A stretch of 64,000 nt of DNA from Casuarina equisetifolia (GCA_028551475.1 CM052355.1:23091580-23155579), one strand, 5' to 3'. Positions 11,204-25,000 are shown, counted from the stretch's first letter. Program-made: numbers and translations. The notes: generated by a model from the letters alone, not told the origin.

Positions 11204-12502
11204 TGTTCGGTGAATTTTAAATGCAAGTGAACATGTCGAACAAGTAATATAATGATAAGAAAAGTATCGTCCCACAGAGATTGGTGTTTACTATGCCAAC
11301 TAATTACTAACGGTGAACAACTCCTAGAATTTATCTAACAAATCCAAATTGATAGAGAATAAACTAATCAACTAAATTTAATAAAACTAAATACACAAAA
11401 TATGTTAGAGTGTCCGATTTCACCATAACTATGAGGTACTAATGTAGATTATGTATGCTTGCAAGAGGGATAATATCTATGTGATAGCGGAACTTCCTAA
11501 TTTATTTATTATCCTATATCTAGGTATAGCAAACCTACTTAGTTCATTAATTCACTATATTTCTATATGTGAATTGAAACAAACCAAATGCATTATGATC
11601 TATGAACATTCCCAATTTACAATAAATCTTTCAATTATCTTATCACCAAAAGCCACACAAACAACATGGTATATGTCTATCCACATTTAATTCATGGTTA
11701 TATATTATAAGAAGCAATTGCATATTATTACCTCTCAGTCTCAAACATGCACATCAAATCATTCAAGTGGTGGCCAATCACTTAAAAGCATTAAGCATAA
11801 TAATATATAACTCACATAAATAAAATATCTTGCAAAACATAATAATCATAAGATTCATAGCATCATAATTAGGTTACATCGTAGCTCTAACAAAAATAAA
11901 CTAAAACATAAAGAAATAATAAGGAAGAATGATAATAAGAAATAAAGAAGGCATCTTGAATCCAAGAACAAGAAGTCTGTCACCCTTTTTGTCTTCTTTT
12001 CAAGGAAACCTTGAATTCTTGGCCTCTTTCTTGAGTTGTGCTCAATTTCCTCCTCTTCCTCTTCTTTTGCCTCTTCTCTTCTCTTAAATAGGGTTTAGGT
12101 TTAGACCTATTCTTATCCTAGTAGAATTGGGTCTTAGAGATCCAAAACAATTGGGTTTTGAACTCTTAATTTAATTAAGTTTTGAACTCCTAATTTAATT
12201 AGGCTTTGAACTCCTAATATGATTAGGTTTTCTAATTATTTAGAAAACCCAATAACAATAAAATATAATAACAATCATTCAAAGCCCAAGCCCATCTTGA
12301 CTCTCTTGATCTTGATATTACGATTTTGCCACACAATAAGCATCAGGTTCTCCATGTTCATCCATTTTCTCCTTGCCTACTTGTGCTACATAAACAAGAT
12401 AAATTTAAGTAAATAAAGAGGAGTTCAAATGTTTTCTCACAATTATTAAAGTTATTTATTGCCTAAAATAGATAAAATAACTCTATAAAAATAGAGTTAT
12501 CA
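11204..12502 (-). mobile_element. Solo LTR, TGATAACT family, copy 1, nested in the chromovirus 3' LTR
   Basis: 1299 bp. In plus orientation it begins TGTTCGGTGA and ends GAGTTATCA; orientation is set by other copies that begin TGATAACT. GAATC flanks it at 11199-11203 and 12503-12507, a perfect 5 bp target duplication. No internal region or second LTR adjoins, so it is a solo LTR. Open stretches inside (11451-11690, 12219-12416) have no homology I recognise. Confidence 0.88.
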
Positions 12503-13634
12503 GAATCCACTTGCACTTTTCCCAAATTTGTCAACATAACATGCAAAAACTGATAAAGCACCATCACGTTTCACAAGAGCACAACATAACAAGCATGGAG
12601 CACACTGAAATCAACCTCTATTGATACTACACAAGTAACAGATCCACAATAATCTACACTACAAGCTAACAATTCAAACTAGAACTAATACAAGTAAACA
12701 ACACTACTCCCAATCATGTCACCAATGACATAGTAGAAAATAGATTATTCTTTTTCCAAAGATCCTTGCAAAATCGTGTTTTCCCCCCCCTTTCTATCTT
12801 TTTGTTGGCCTTCCTTTAAGGAGGGCTTTCTTGTGTTAGTTAGGCTTTGAGCTAGGCATTAGGTCATGACAATCCCCACCTTTTCTTTAAATCCTTGTCT
12901 TCAAGGATAAATGTGGAATTTTGAAAATTGGGTGTGGATGTAGTTAATGTCTTCCCAAGTGGGCTCTTACTCTAGATGCTTAGACCACTAGATTAACAAA
13001 TCTACCTTAGGCCTATCCTCATGCCTTACAAGACATTGTCTAAACACTACTTTGGGCTTAACTAACAACCTTCCCTCACCATCAATCAAGGGAACACTAG
13101 AAATTACCTTGCAATGGTGGCCAATGACCCTTTTTAGTTGTTATACATGGAAGACTGGATGAATAAAAGCTTTTAGTAGCAAGGCAAGCTTATAGCTACC
13201 TTCCTAGTTCACTATAATATCATGAGTGGTCTATAGTAACATGGTGCTAACTTTTGATCTCTCCATCTAAACAAGGACAACTGTTGGTAGGGTTACACTT
13301 GCAAATAAACAAATCTCCAACCTCAAACTTTCATTCAAAGCACTTTTTGTTAGCATAAAATTTTGTACGTGCTTGGCTAGTTTGGAGATAGAACTTAATC
13401 AACTATACTCATTGGAAACATTCTTGGAGGAACTCATTAACCTTGTGGTTTGCTATTATCTCAAAGTTGTGGTAGGGTGGTTGGCTTGGCTTATACCCAT
13501 ACAAAAGCCTTCAATGGAATCATCTTGATTGATGAATGATAGTTAGTGTTATACCACCATTCTACTAGCAATAGCCATGAATACCACTTACTAAGCCCTT
13601 CCCCACTAGAGCAGTATAGGTATTACTCAATGCA

Positions 13635-13889
13635 CTAGTTCACTCTCTCCATCTGACCATCCATATGAGGGTGATAAGTGGCGCTATGAAGGAGTTTAAC
13701 CCTAATTGCCTTAAACAACTCTTCCCAGAGTTTGGTGAGAAATATGAAGTCATGATCACTAACAATAGCAGTAGGATGTCCATATAACTTTCCCACCCCA
13801 TTCAAGAATACCTTTGCCACTTGGGCTTCTAAGAAAGGGTGGTTCAACCTTCTAAAGTGGGTGTACTTCATGAAATGGTCCACCACCAT
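13635..13889 (-). pseudogene. Chromovirus integrase core fragment
   Basis: 84 open codons. The start MVVDHFMKYTHF carries the first catalytic Asp; IVSDHDFIF carries the second Asp; the end GQMERVN carries the Glu of the D,D-35-E triad. All three acidic residues are present, although stops up- and downstream kill the polyprotein. In a live element this enzyme joins the new DNA to the host chromosome. Upstream (13.92-14.16 kb) the zinc-binding region reads CKICQR and is followed by LLQPFPIPNKAWQDI. Confidence 0.88.
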
Positions 13890-14349
13890 TAAAATTCCTT
13901 GCTTTTAGGAAGCCCTTTTATGAAATCCATGATAATGTCTTGCCATGCCTTGTTAGGAATAGGAAATGGTTGTAAGAGTCTTGGATACAATACCCTCTCC
14001 AACTTGTACCTTTGGCAAATCTTACAACGAGACACCCAACTAACTATCATTTGTTTCATTCCTACCTAAGAGAATTGTTTTTGTATTCTTTTCCAAGTAC
14101 CCTTGATGCTAGAATGACCCCCTAACCCTAACTTATGGAGATGTTTGATTATCTATTCTTTCAAGCCACCTTGACTACCCACCATAATCTTCCCTTAGCA
14201 ACATAGGACCATATTAGTTAGGCTATAGTGAAGGTGTGTTGTCGGATCAATTGCAAGAGCCTTTAGTAGCTATTGGACATGCAAATCTCCATTGTAACTA
14301 TTAAACACATCTTGAACCCAATATGGCTACAAGATAGATAACGAGTGTA

Positions 14350-15900
14350 ATGAGGACTCTCTAGCCTCATGGTATGTTGATAATCATGAAAGGGCATCTA
14401 CCACTCCATTCTAATTACCCTTTTTGTACTGAATCTCAAAATCATAACCTAATAGATTCATCAATCATTTATATTATGTTGGTGTAGAAATTCTTTGAAG
14501 ACTATGGTGGTCTATCCACACATTGAAATGGTTTCCTAATAGGTATAGCCTCAATTTCTACATTGCCATAACAATGGCCAATAACTCCTTCTCATACATC
14601 AAGAGACTTATGTGTCATGGAGCTAGGGCCTTACTCAAACATGCAAAGGTTTTACCCTCTTGCATAAGAACTATGCCTATTTCCCTAAGACTCGCATTTG
14701 ACTCAATAATAAATGATTTCTTAAAGTTAGGTGTAGCTAACACTAAGGTGGAACTCATTTCCTTTTCAACTCTTCAAAGGCTTTAATAATTGTTTTAGAC
14801 CATTGGAATTCCCATTTTTGTAACATGTTGTGATTTGTCTACTAATTTGTCCATAATTTTTTACAAAATGTTGATAGTAGCCCATAAGCCTTAAAAAGCC
14901 TTGTAATCCTTTCTTAGTGGTAAGTTAAGGCTAGGTCAACATTGTCTCAATCTTTTTTTTGTTTGCCTTAATCCCCCTTTCTAATATGACATAACCTAAA
15001 TACTCAATTTGACGTTAGGCCAAGGCACACTTATTATGCTTGGCATACTATTGATGACATTGTAATAGTTGGAAAATTAAGTTTAGGTGTCACACTTGGC
15101 TCCCCAAGTCAACATTGTAAACCAAGAAGTCATCAAAGAATATAGTACAAACCTGCATAAATAAGGTCTAAAAGCAAAGTTCATGAGCACCTGGAAGGTG
15201 GCTAGTGCATTTGTCAACCTAAACGAGATGACAAGAAACTCATAGTGGCCTTAATGAGTGCATAATGCAATCTTTAGGATATCCTTCTAATGCACCCAAA
15301 CTTAATGATAGTTTGATTTCAAGTCAAGCTTAAAAAACCATGTGACACTATGAAGCTTATCCAATAGTTCATTTATCATTGGAATAAAAACTTATCCTTC
15401 ACTGTGAGGTTATTAATAGCTCAATAATCCATACAAAATTACCACGAGCCACCATGTTTTTTAACCAATAAGACAAGGGAGGCAAAAAGGCTCATGCTAG
15501 GATGTATCACCTCAATATCCATAATTTCCTCTACCATCTTCTCAATTTTTGCTTTTTATACATAAGGGTAAAGATAAGGCCTTACACTAATTAGACTATT
15601 CCCATGGTAATGGAATGCGATGGTCAAAGTCACAAGGTGGAGGCAATTGAGAAGGTTCATGGAACAACTTTGGATATTTATTAATTACTCTTTAAAGGGC
15701 TATAAGGATCTTTTCATCTGTAAAAGGTAAAGCTACTATTGGTAACTAGGCCACCATGCAATTTGGGTGATCTATGACCCATTAACAAAAGTTTATTCTA
15801 CTAATGCCTTCCAATATGGGTTTAGCTCTAGAACTCCCTTACAACAACAATGGTTTCCCCTCTATATGCATCATTAACTTATTCTTCTCTAAGTCCAACA
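14350..15900 (-). pseudogene. Chromovirus RT and RNase H, frameshifted
   Basis: Minus-strand translation in shifting frames gives RT blocks: a VKDKF stretch near 15.40 kb, GHYEFLV near 15.23 kb, and the active-site box FFDDFLVYN near 15.13 kb. RNase H ends near 14.40 kb with LLGYDFEIQYKKGN and VVDALS. No long frame remains. The plus-strand open stretch 14523-14786 is antisense to this and is not a gene. Confidence 0.75.
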
Positions 15901-15988
15901 TAATTGGATTAATTGTCCAAATCCACTACATGCCTAGGACCATGTCATAACCCCTAAATGTTAAAAGTCTAACTTGTGTTGAGAAGGT

Positions 15989-16875
15989 TCAACCTTGAAT
16001 CTTCCATTGGAAATGTTTACATCCTTGGTTGTCCTTTAACCAATGTCCTCCAACTATAGTAACCAAAAAGAGGGTCATCTGTTCCACCTTACAACCTACC
16101 TTCTTCAAAGGCTCGGAGTCTACAAGGTTATGCATAAAACTAGTATAAATTAGAATGCTCATCTTAAACCCCTTAATCATGGCATCTAATATGAAAGTAT
16201 ACAATGAGGAGCCCCCAACCATAGCCTACAAAATGATGGTACTTGCATTTTAGTCCTCGTCCAACTACTTGAAGGTCTCTATGAGATTCTCCACATTCTC
16301 TTCATTTCTCTCTTTATCACCCTTCATTCCCACTAGCACAAAAATTCATTTCTTCTTACATTAATGTCCCCTAACTTATCTCTCATCATAGTGATAGCAT
16401 AAACCCTTATCATGCCTTTCTTGCATTTGACTCTAGCTAATCCTATGTATAGGCATGCTTTGCCTCTAGGGAGTCACATGACTTTTAAGGCCCATGATAT
16501 GGTCGTGACAACCTTTATTTTCTTACCTATTAAATGCATTGTAATCTTGTGACCCTTTATTAGCTATTCTTGACGTAGGAGGATTTTGTGCTATTTGGTC
16601 TTACTCACAAAAGCAAGCCAAATGACTTCATTCCACATCAAAGGATTCTTAATCCTTAATCTCGATTAAATGTACCCCCTAAGGGCCTAGATGAAAAACC
16701 TAACAAAGGAGCTCTCTGTCATACCAAGGTTTTGAAAAAAGACCCATGGCCACAACCATTTAAATGTCTCCATACACTTTGCTACAATAGAAGTTTGACT
16801 TACAGTAAAGAATTTGCCAACATTATTATCCCATTCTTTTTTAACAAATCTAGCCATAACATCTCTCTTGAACAC
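15989..16875 (-). pseudogene. Chromovirus protease and C-terminal gag
   Basis: Two open stretches. 15989-16222 (77 codons) is the retropepsin-like region; the active-site segment usually reading DTGST is YTSFM here (ILIYTSFMHNLVD), so the catalytic Asp is lost. 16687-16875 (62 codons) is the capsid part of gag with WDNNVGKFFTVSQTS and GMTESSFVRFFI. Both starts are internal methionines. The N-terminal gag region continues to about 17.9 kb in broken frames (for example 17445-17651). Confidence 0.8.
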
Positions 16876-18026
16876 CTTCTATGTGATTAGGCCCCGTTCA
16901 ACTATATAAGGAGTGTACTAATCACCAACATCCCCTTCTGTAAATACCATAACATATTGGACCCTCATGTAATCAGTTACTTCAAACAAGTTAAACCAAT
17001 TTTTGAAGTGCACTAACTATTCTTTAAGGTTAACTCCTATAAAAGTAGGAAAATCCATATGAGGGGGGGTGGGAAAAACTTACTTGCTACCCAAAGGTCT
17101 TCTATGTAGGGCATCCCATTGATTGTGAAGTGGCTTAAAGTGTTGTCTAGGGGCAATTGGCTAATCGTAATGTGGCTCAAAAGGTTGTCCTCCATGTGGT
17201 CCTTGTGGTTGGAACTAGTAATCAACTGCGAGGTTGTAATTGGGGACAAAACTGAAATAAAAAACAAGGTCACCTTGTTGTCCTAGGTATTAAAGCCCAA
17301 AATTCTAGTTAGGGTTAAACCCATAAGGAACAAATGAGTTAAATGCTTGCCCACTAATGTTGGGAAAATTTTGGCCTTGATCACATTGGTGGCTGAAAAA
17401 TGCTATTAGCGGTGGTTAAAATCCCACTAGAGGTCAAAAACCACCTAGAGGTTGATCAACAAGGTGTAAACCTTGATTATGAAGGCCGATTGTTGGCTAG
17501 AGTGAAAGTTGTTAGAAAATGTTTGGCGATGGTCATGTCTTCCCTCCAAAGGGTTGGCCAGGTGGGAGACATCTGCCTCATCATCAGAATTGGATGGTTG
17601 TTCCACAAAGTAGATTGGTTCCAACATGGGTTGATGGTTTTGCCATAACACCTACTATGAGTCGTCACCATGAGTAACTTGGGGGTGCGCTGGCACCACT
17701 TGGTGAGGGAGGGAGTAGAACACCAACTTGACATGGGTCAAACAACTTTGGTGGTGGTTGCTACCAACCACTACCTTACTTAGGTCTCCCATGGTTGGTG
17801 GTGAGCTATCTACCGATGGAGATTAAGGACGTTTCCCCTTGTTTGAGCCTAAAAGCTCAAGCATCTTGCATTGGTTCTCTATGGAATGCACCATGGAGCT
17901 CTTGGGATTCATAAATTGTCATTGCATCTCTTCCATTTTAGCTTCCATGGAAGACATCCGGTTCTCCATGGCTATGTGAGACTTGTTTCTAGTTATAGGT
18001 GTCAAAACCTACATTTAGAGACCACT

Positions 18027-18414
18027 TGTAAGAACCTTCTTGCACTTTCGTTGTAAGAAACTCTTCCTAAATTTGTCAACACAACACAAAGCAACTCATA
18101 GAGCACCGCAACACTTCACAAGAGCACAATACAACAAGCATGAAACACATTGAAATCAACCTCCATTAATACTACGCAAGTCACAGATCCACGGCAATTT
18201 ACACTACAAGCTAACAATTCAAACTAGCAACTAATACAAGCAAACAACACTACTCCTAATAATGACACCACAGCATACTACAGAAACTAGGTTCTTTCTT
18301 CAAAGATCTTTGCAGAATCGTGTTTTCCCCCCTTTCTATCTCTCCATTGGGCTGTCCTTTGAGGAGGGCTCTCCTACTTTAGTTGGGCCTTGAGTTGGGC
18401 CTCAGGTCATGACA
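18027..18414 (-). repeat. 5' LTR of the chromovirus
   Basis: 388 bp, plus-strand TGTAAGAACC to GGTCATGACA. It matches 11169-11203 joined to 12508-12871. It is the nearest repeat to the GABA-T gene, ending 672 bp before the ATG and directed away from it. Confidence 0.88.
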
Positions 18415-18419
18415 AAAAG

Positions 18420-19086
18420 ATCTTCGGTCCAGGAGAGGCCCTTCCTTTAGATTGGGTGATTGGCGCTGCCCCGCCGACAAGTAAAAATTCTAGACTGTAA
18501 TCTTCTTGTTTCTGTGTAACGCTCGAGAGTCTGTCCAGAGTATCCAAAAGGCGCGTTAGCCTATTTGATATAGAAAGGGGCCTCTTCTTTGCTTGCTGAT
18601 GATCTAGACTGAAATAGAAAACGCATTACTTCCTGGGAAAGGAATATTTTCATGTGGAGCAACCAGAAAAGATTTCGAAATTTTCATAAATTAATTCCGT
18701 CGGTAATTAACCCGAAAAGTACGGATAATTTAGAATTTATGACAATGAAGAAATATCACATACTTCGCATCTGACACCCATATCAGGTGCCTTGTTTTGA
18801 ACAAGTCAAGAGGGGAAGCCGATTTGATAATGACTTTATCAATCCCTCCAAAAGCAACATCCAATGGCAGTTTTCGAGATTACAGGCGGCGACAGGGTTA
18901 ACGTAGTAAAAGAGTCCCGAAACGTGGGCCCACTGATGTGCCCCATACGCTCACTCCCATCGCATCGATGAATTTCAATTATTAAATCCGAGGCAGATTT
19001 TGTCTCCAACTCGCTTCCTTCAGGCGTTTAACTACTGGAGTTCCTATTCTCTTGCATGTTTCATTTTCTTGCAGATCGCCACAAGT
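18420..19086 (+). promoter_or_regulatory. Promoter and 5' leader of the GABA transaminase gene
   Basis: 667 bp between the target duplication of the chromovirus and the ATG. It has none of the shared retroelement repeats and keeps many CpG dinucleotides, unlike the repeats around it. No TATA box stands out. GTGGGCCCAC is at 18924-18933, with ACGTG overlapping it at 18922-18926. A five-codon upstream frame (ATG at 18968, stop ending 18985) may lie in the leader. Position of the transcription start is not visible. Confidence 0.6.
18924..18933. promoter_or_regulatory. Palindromic TCP / site II element
   Basis: GTGGGCCCAC is a perfect 10 bp palindrome that contains the TCP-type consensus GTGGGNCC on both strands and TGGGCC site II cores on both strands. 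Site II elements are common in plant promoters of genes for mitochondrial proteins, which fits the gene 154 bp downstream. Binding is inferred. Confidence 0.5.
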
Positions 19087-22000
19087 ATGGGCATCAACCA
19101 CCTCCTTCGATCCACTCTCAGAACCAAGGTATCAAAGGTTTAATATCTGTCAACTTATATCTTCTTCATTTGTTCGTTAAGTTGCTTTGACTTACAATTC
19201 CTGCTGTTTAATTATATTATATTTCGTTGAGTGTTGCTCCTATTATCTTTTTGAATATTCATCTTTTCTTGAATTGCGTTGTTGGAACCATGACTATTCT
19301 ACTTGGCGCCACAGGCAAATTGAAATTCGATCATCATATGGAGACATCTGTAGACTCTAGCTTAAATCAAAATGAAGTGTATTCCAGCCTCAGTAAAATT
19401 TTCTCTTCTGATTTTCTGCTTCTGTTTTGGTAATCATATGGGCCAGTTTTAGTCACTGGCTTCTACTTTCACATGATGTTCTTACGTGAAACCTAGAGTT
19501 TCTTATCCGCAATAATGTTATTTGAAATGTGGGCAGTGTCACAGATTGGAGACAGTTATACCACATATTCTTATCCGCAATAATTAAAGGAGTTGATTAA
19601 ACCCTGAGAACACCTTGTTTGAGTTTTGACATGAAGTCAATATCATATTGTTGCTCTAATGAGCAAACGTTCTCTGATCTATCGTAATGTGATTCATGTC
19701 ATGTTGTCAGTAATCTCTAATTGTTAAACGCTTGATTCTTTAGCCATGCATCGCACGGTTCTAAAACAACGTTTATATCTATATCAAGGAAAGCAACAAA
19801 AATGATGCCTTTATTAGTCCTAAAACCTTCAAAATTAGGAAAGTGTTGAAGGAGGTAAATTCACACTTATACGGTTCAAGGTTATGGCTTCTTAAGCATT
19901 AAGTCACACAAGGGCGATGACTCCATGTAAGTTGAGAACTTAGGAAAGTTATGGTTGAGACTGATAAGTTGTTCTTTACCAATCCGTTATGTAAATCACC
20001 CAAGATTTCATTGTTGATTTCGGAATATGCTTTATACACTTCATATGTGGTAGTTCCATCAAAATTTTGAACAGAGCGAGGAAGAACTAGATTGGAATCT
20101 CTTTATTATATAAAATTAACCAAGTTTAGGTACAGTTACAAACTATACATATTAGGCATGTAGTTTTTTTGTTTCTCTATAATACTTCTGACATGTGGGT
20201 AAACTTCTCAGCCTGCAGAAACTGATCTTGAACTTGGTTTGTTCACTATTATAGCTTCTTCCATGCAGATTTTGACTTTTATGGCCATTTACTACACTTT
20301 TGCGTATCTTTTAGGGTATGTAATGTGTTTCTTTTCGAGTTTTAATGTATGATTATCCTCTTTCCTAGATTAGCTCAGCATCTGTTCCCATCACATTTAA
20401 TAGACATACTTCTTAGTAGTCAATATTAAAGGCTTTGATAATTTAAGTCAAATTAAGGGCTGCAAACTCTGGATTTCCTACATTTGTTGAAACTTACTAT
20501 AAACATTAGACATGTGTTCTGATTTATGAAGAACGGAACTTTGTAAGAGAAAATTGACACAAATTTGATGCCTGCTTAATGTTTTAGTAATATCACTCCC
20601 TTTGGTGTGTATATGTTTCTTACAAAGTAGAAATAATAGCAATTTAGTAGTGAGATGTGTAATGAGGTCAGAATTTTATTTGCTTCCTACACTTTGTTAA
20701 GTATAGTGTCGTAGATTTTGCTTATATTTAGACTTATATTAGAACAGTAAAATTCAATTCCTTTTTCCAGTGAATGTTAAAATTCAATTGCCTATGTTAA
20801 ACTCTGACTATTCCTTGTTTAACATGGTTTCTGTTGGTCTCACTTAAATTACTGTCCTGAGATCTGTTCTGATCCTAAACTAACATGAAGTATAGAAGCT
20901 CCACAGCGGCTTTACCCTATTGATGCAGAACTTGGATTTCCCTTGTTTTAACTTATAACTTGAAAGACAAGTTCCTATTTCAGTGAATGTATCTTGAAAG
21001 ATATGATGATTAACTTCATTTATCAGATAGTCCTTATGTGCATTTGGAAATATTTGTTGAGATTTAAGGCCTTCAATGTGTTTAGGTATAAGTTGAAGAA
21101 GAATAGTTTTAATTTCAATGGAGCCATTGAAGATAATGTGTACAGTTATTTCACTTGGTTGTGGACTGAGATAGCTTTTATTTTTGGATTTGGGGAGGGT
21201 TCTGCGCGCATTATTGTATGATGTCATCCATTTTTCTTTATTTAGTATATATTTTTTTATTGGAAGACATGAATGGTATCAGTTTTGGGGAGGCCTTCGA
21301 GAATAATTTCTACCTATTACATCAGTTTTAGGTGTTAAAAATTTCAGTACTGCAAGATATGATTCTTGATTGTCTTGTATATTGCACGTGATGTTTTCTA
21401 CCAGTTCTAGTTACAAGCAATATCCTTTTGCCTATGCTTGTCTGGTTCTTCTGCTTAATTTCTGTTCATCCATGGTTTCTCTTAAATTGAAGCTATTTTC
21501 TTTGCATTTACAGATTGGTTCATATGCAAAACATGTTACTGCTTCCACAAGTTTGCAGGAGCATCTATTTACTGTTCCGGTACCGGCTAGATTAACTAGC
21601 ACAGGGGCCACTTTGCAAAAGGAAAATTCAACAACTGATTTGAAAAATAAAGCCGGGTACTACATGTTTCTTTGTTACTAACTTGTATTTTAAATCTCTC
21701 TCTTTCTTGAACATGTGCAATTTCTACATTGACATGTGTATTTACTTGTCCATTGTGTTTGTAGAGTGGTTAATTGTACAGATGTGCAAACACAATTGCA
21801 ATCTTATATGTAACTAGGCACTAAGATATCTTAATTATCTCAGGTTTAAGGGGCATGATATGCTTGCACCCTTCACAGCTGGGTGGCAGTCTACTGATTT
21901 GCATCCTTTGGTTATAGAAAAGTCAGAGGTATTGCCAATAACACACTTAAGTAGAATAATTTCTGGATTCTTCGTTTGTTAGTCATATGTTAAAATAACC

Positions 22001-25000
22001 AGAGTAATGAATTATTTGCTTTTATGTTATTTCGGATCTTGTGAACTTGGCCATTGGTTTCTTCACCACTGGAGTGCATTAGTAATTTCCATCTCTATTG
22101 TTGAATTGTTGGTTACTTGGGATTGCAAACACGGACAGGGAATCTCTTGAGGTGTGGAGACGAATCCTGTCACATTTTGTGTGCTGCATTTGGTAGGAAA
22201 GAAACTGTAGTCAATTGGCATCATCAAACTAAGTTTGCAGAACTGTATATGAGTGGGTTCTGGTTATTTTTCTGGCTCTTCTCTTTTGTCCGAGTATTCC
22301 AAAATGCACATAGATTACATCCCCTTTTGAAGTGTTCCAATATATTGTATTTTTTTCATTTAGAGTAGAAACATGTCTGAGGTGAGGACAGACATAATTA
22401 TTGCATACAATATTTGAATGCCGCATGAGTCATTCCGCATCTATATGATTAACTTGACATGCTGTTTCAGGGTTGCTATGTATATGATGTCGATGGGAAA
22501 AAGTATCTTGATTCTCTTGCTGGTCTATGGTGCACAGCTTTAGGTACTTTATATAATTGATTGTATTTCCTGTTATTCTCTCACAGTGGCTTATGATATA
22601 ATTTATTGTGATTTCATCTTACCTCTCTCACCACGGTTTATAATTTGATGTATTGTGATTTCACCCTATTTTCTGACTATTCTTAAGCATTTGTTGCTTG
22701 CATTTCATATTGTGCTTACTTCGTTGTTTTCAAATAATATTCTGAGCTCAGTTCAAAAGTACGAGTATGAAAGATGGAAGAGTCAGTTTAAGCACTACTG
22801 TTTTGACACTTATTTTGTACATTACCATTTGTTGACAAAAAGCAACATAACGAATTTGCTAAATGATCAGTTGTCTTATGAATGAGTGCAAGAAGTGTCT
22901 GTTGCATAGTCAGAAAGGGCGGGTTCTGAAGCTTGGAGGGCATTGGAACTGTTACGTGATGTACAAAATCAATTTGCTATAAGACCACCTACACTTTTTT
23001 AACTCTAAATTTCAATATGTGCATACATGGGAACAACTGCAACAAGAATGTTGGTATGGATTAGTGAAAAAAGTTAAGGAAAAAGAGAAAAACAATGACA
23101 TGGTTTGTTCTTTGTTATTGCTAATTTCAATGGAGGATAAGATGTGGGATGCATCCTTAATATGGTCTGCCTACAGTAGTTTGAATCTGGAGAAAGATCA
23201 GGAGATTCTTCCTTAATTTAGTTCGCATATGTATGATGGAGAATGATTATGAATTGGTAAAAATTTATGATTGACCCTAATTAAAAAAATAAAAAGGAAA
23301 GAAAAATCACTCCTCTCTTCTAGTCTACTACAAATGTGCTTTGCTCCTCTGGCATTGATCAACTATGCTGGCACTGGCAGATGGATGGGCCACAAAAGCA
23401 TTACTAAAGTACAATGCAAAGTTTTACTTGTGTTCTATGTTTTCCCTTTTGGGAGGAACCTTGAACCCAATGGAAATCCCTCTAGGTTTGAATGGTACCC
23501 AAGTACTCAATATGTCCACATTTTCTGCTTTGTTCTCCCTTTACTTCCAACAGAATCCCCATGTTGTTAGTAACTTCATTGAGCATATCTTTAGAGTTGT
23601 TTTAGAAAATAAAAGAAAATAAAAGAAAATAAAAGGACATGAGTTAGGTCAAAAGTGAAGCTATATGTAACTTATGACAAAAGTTTTAAACTATAATTAG
23701 ATGAATATTATTCTTAAATGGTGTACAAATGCAGTAAACAGATGTTAATTATTAGATTTCTAAACACCTTAGATAGGACAGGTTATTATTGTATAAGTTG
23801 GAGAAGTCTTGTGATAGCTTTTGTTCCCCATTTTGTCCCTACTTCATAATGTCCTCACCAAACCCCTCTTTAAAAGAATGCCAGTGTCTCAGACTTTAAG
23901 TCCGATTTGCGGAAATATTTCACTGAGGCGTATCCCATGCCTATCAAGATTTGTACTCCTCTCATTTTTATTCCTAATTCTATCTAGTTACTTGTTAAAG
24001 TTATTTTATTCAAATTTGGATTTCAATTATTTTTTGCCTTCATATTTGCAGGGGGAAATGAACCTCGACTTGTTGCTGCTGCAACTGAACAGTTGAATAA
24101 ATTGCCATTCTATCATTCCTTTTGGAACCGTACTACAAAACCTTCCCTGGTATTTTTGCACTTTCTCAAATTAATAGCTGTATCCGTATATCTATGGCTC
24201 CATTTTCCATTGTCGTTTTTACTTTGCTGTAACATGATATCAACATATGGAATTTGTTACTCTGGTTGGCTTTCTTGAAATTCAGAAATATCTTGCTTCA
24301 CTTTCTGCTTACAAGTAAATCATGCTGCTACATGTTGTATAATTTGAATGAGGGATTACGACTGTTTCTTTACCAATGATGTTCAATTATTCCTTCACTT
24401 TTGCAGGATTTGGCAAAGGAACTTTTAGAAACCTTTACAGCAAAGAAAATGGCAAAAGCTTTTCTTGTAAATAGCGGATCAGAAGCCAATGATACTCAGG
24501 TTTTCTTTTCGAATGCACTCATTATTATTGACATTGTCTTGACCTTTTTTTGTATACTTGAGTATAAATGATCACATAACAATGGTTAACATGGTTCATT
24601 TTTCATATTATATTGGGAACTAAAACAAGAATATTAACTACCAATTGTAGTTACTGTTTTACAAATATTTGTAGCCTGGACCCACTGCTCTTCCTCAGGA
24701 AAACAAAAACTAAACTAAACATTGCCCTGTTTTTGAAGACCTTATTAGATGAAATTGAACAAATTGAGAACAACTTTCTGGTGATATTTTCCCAGACAAT
24801 GACCATAAGAACAGTTTCTAAACGTCTTGTGAATGTTTGAGTTTACATTGATAATAAGCCTCATACCATTTTGATTTTGAGCTAATGTCCTGCTCAAGCA
24901 TTACATGTTTAAATTCAAGGAATTATGTCTCTGTAACTTCTCAAAAGTTTTCTTGCAGGTGAAGCTCGTTTGGTACTATAATAATGCACTTGGAAGACCA

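Larger units (their letters stand above)
11169..18414 (-). mobile_element. Ty3/gypsy chromovirus, complete in outline, with target duplication
   Basis: LTRs lie at 11169-12871 (3' LTR, enlarged by a nested solo LTR; about 399 bp without it) and 18027-18414 (5' LTR, 388 bp). AAAAG occurs at 11164-11168 and at 18415-18419, a perfect target duplication. Minus-strand domains in order: gag (about 17.9-16.6 kb), protease, RT with an FFDD box, RNase H (about 14.8-14.35 kb), integrase with zinc-binding HHCC and catalytic core (about 14.2-13.5 kb), and a C-terminal chromodomain followed by LEDKD (about 13.05-12.88 kb). The purine tract AAAGGTGGGGA precedes the 3' LTR. The two LTRs look roughly 15 per cent diverged, so the insertion is old. 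Short LTRs and the chromodomain suggest the Reina side of the chromoviruses. Confidence 0.92.

Noticed and set aside
14523..14786. 87-codon plus-strand frame as a gene
   Set aside because: It is antisense to the RNase H region of the chromovirus.
20880..21227. Minus-strand 115-codon open frame in intron 1
   Set aside because: No recognised domain, overlaps another chance frame on the plus strand, and lies within an intron of a confidently spliced gene.
23365..23622. 85-codon hydrophobic frame in intron 4 as an extra exon
   Set aside because: Exons 4 and 5 already join in frame across a conserved region, so including it would break the protein; no family recognised.
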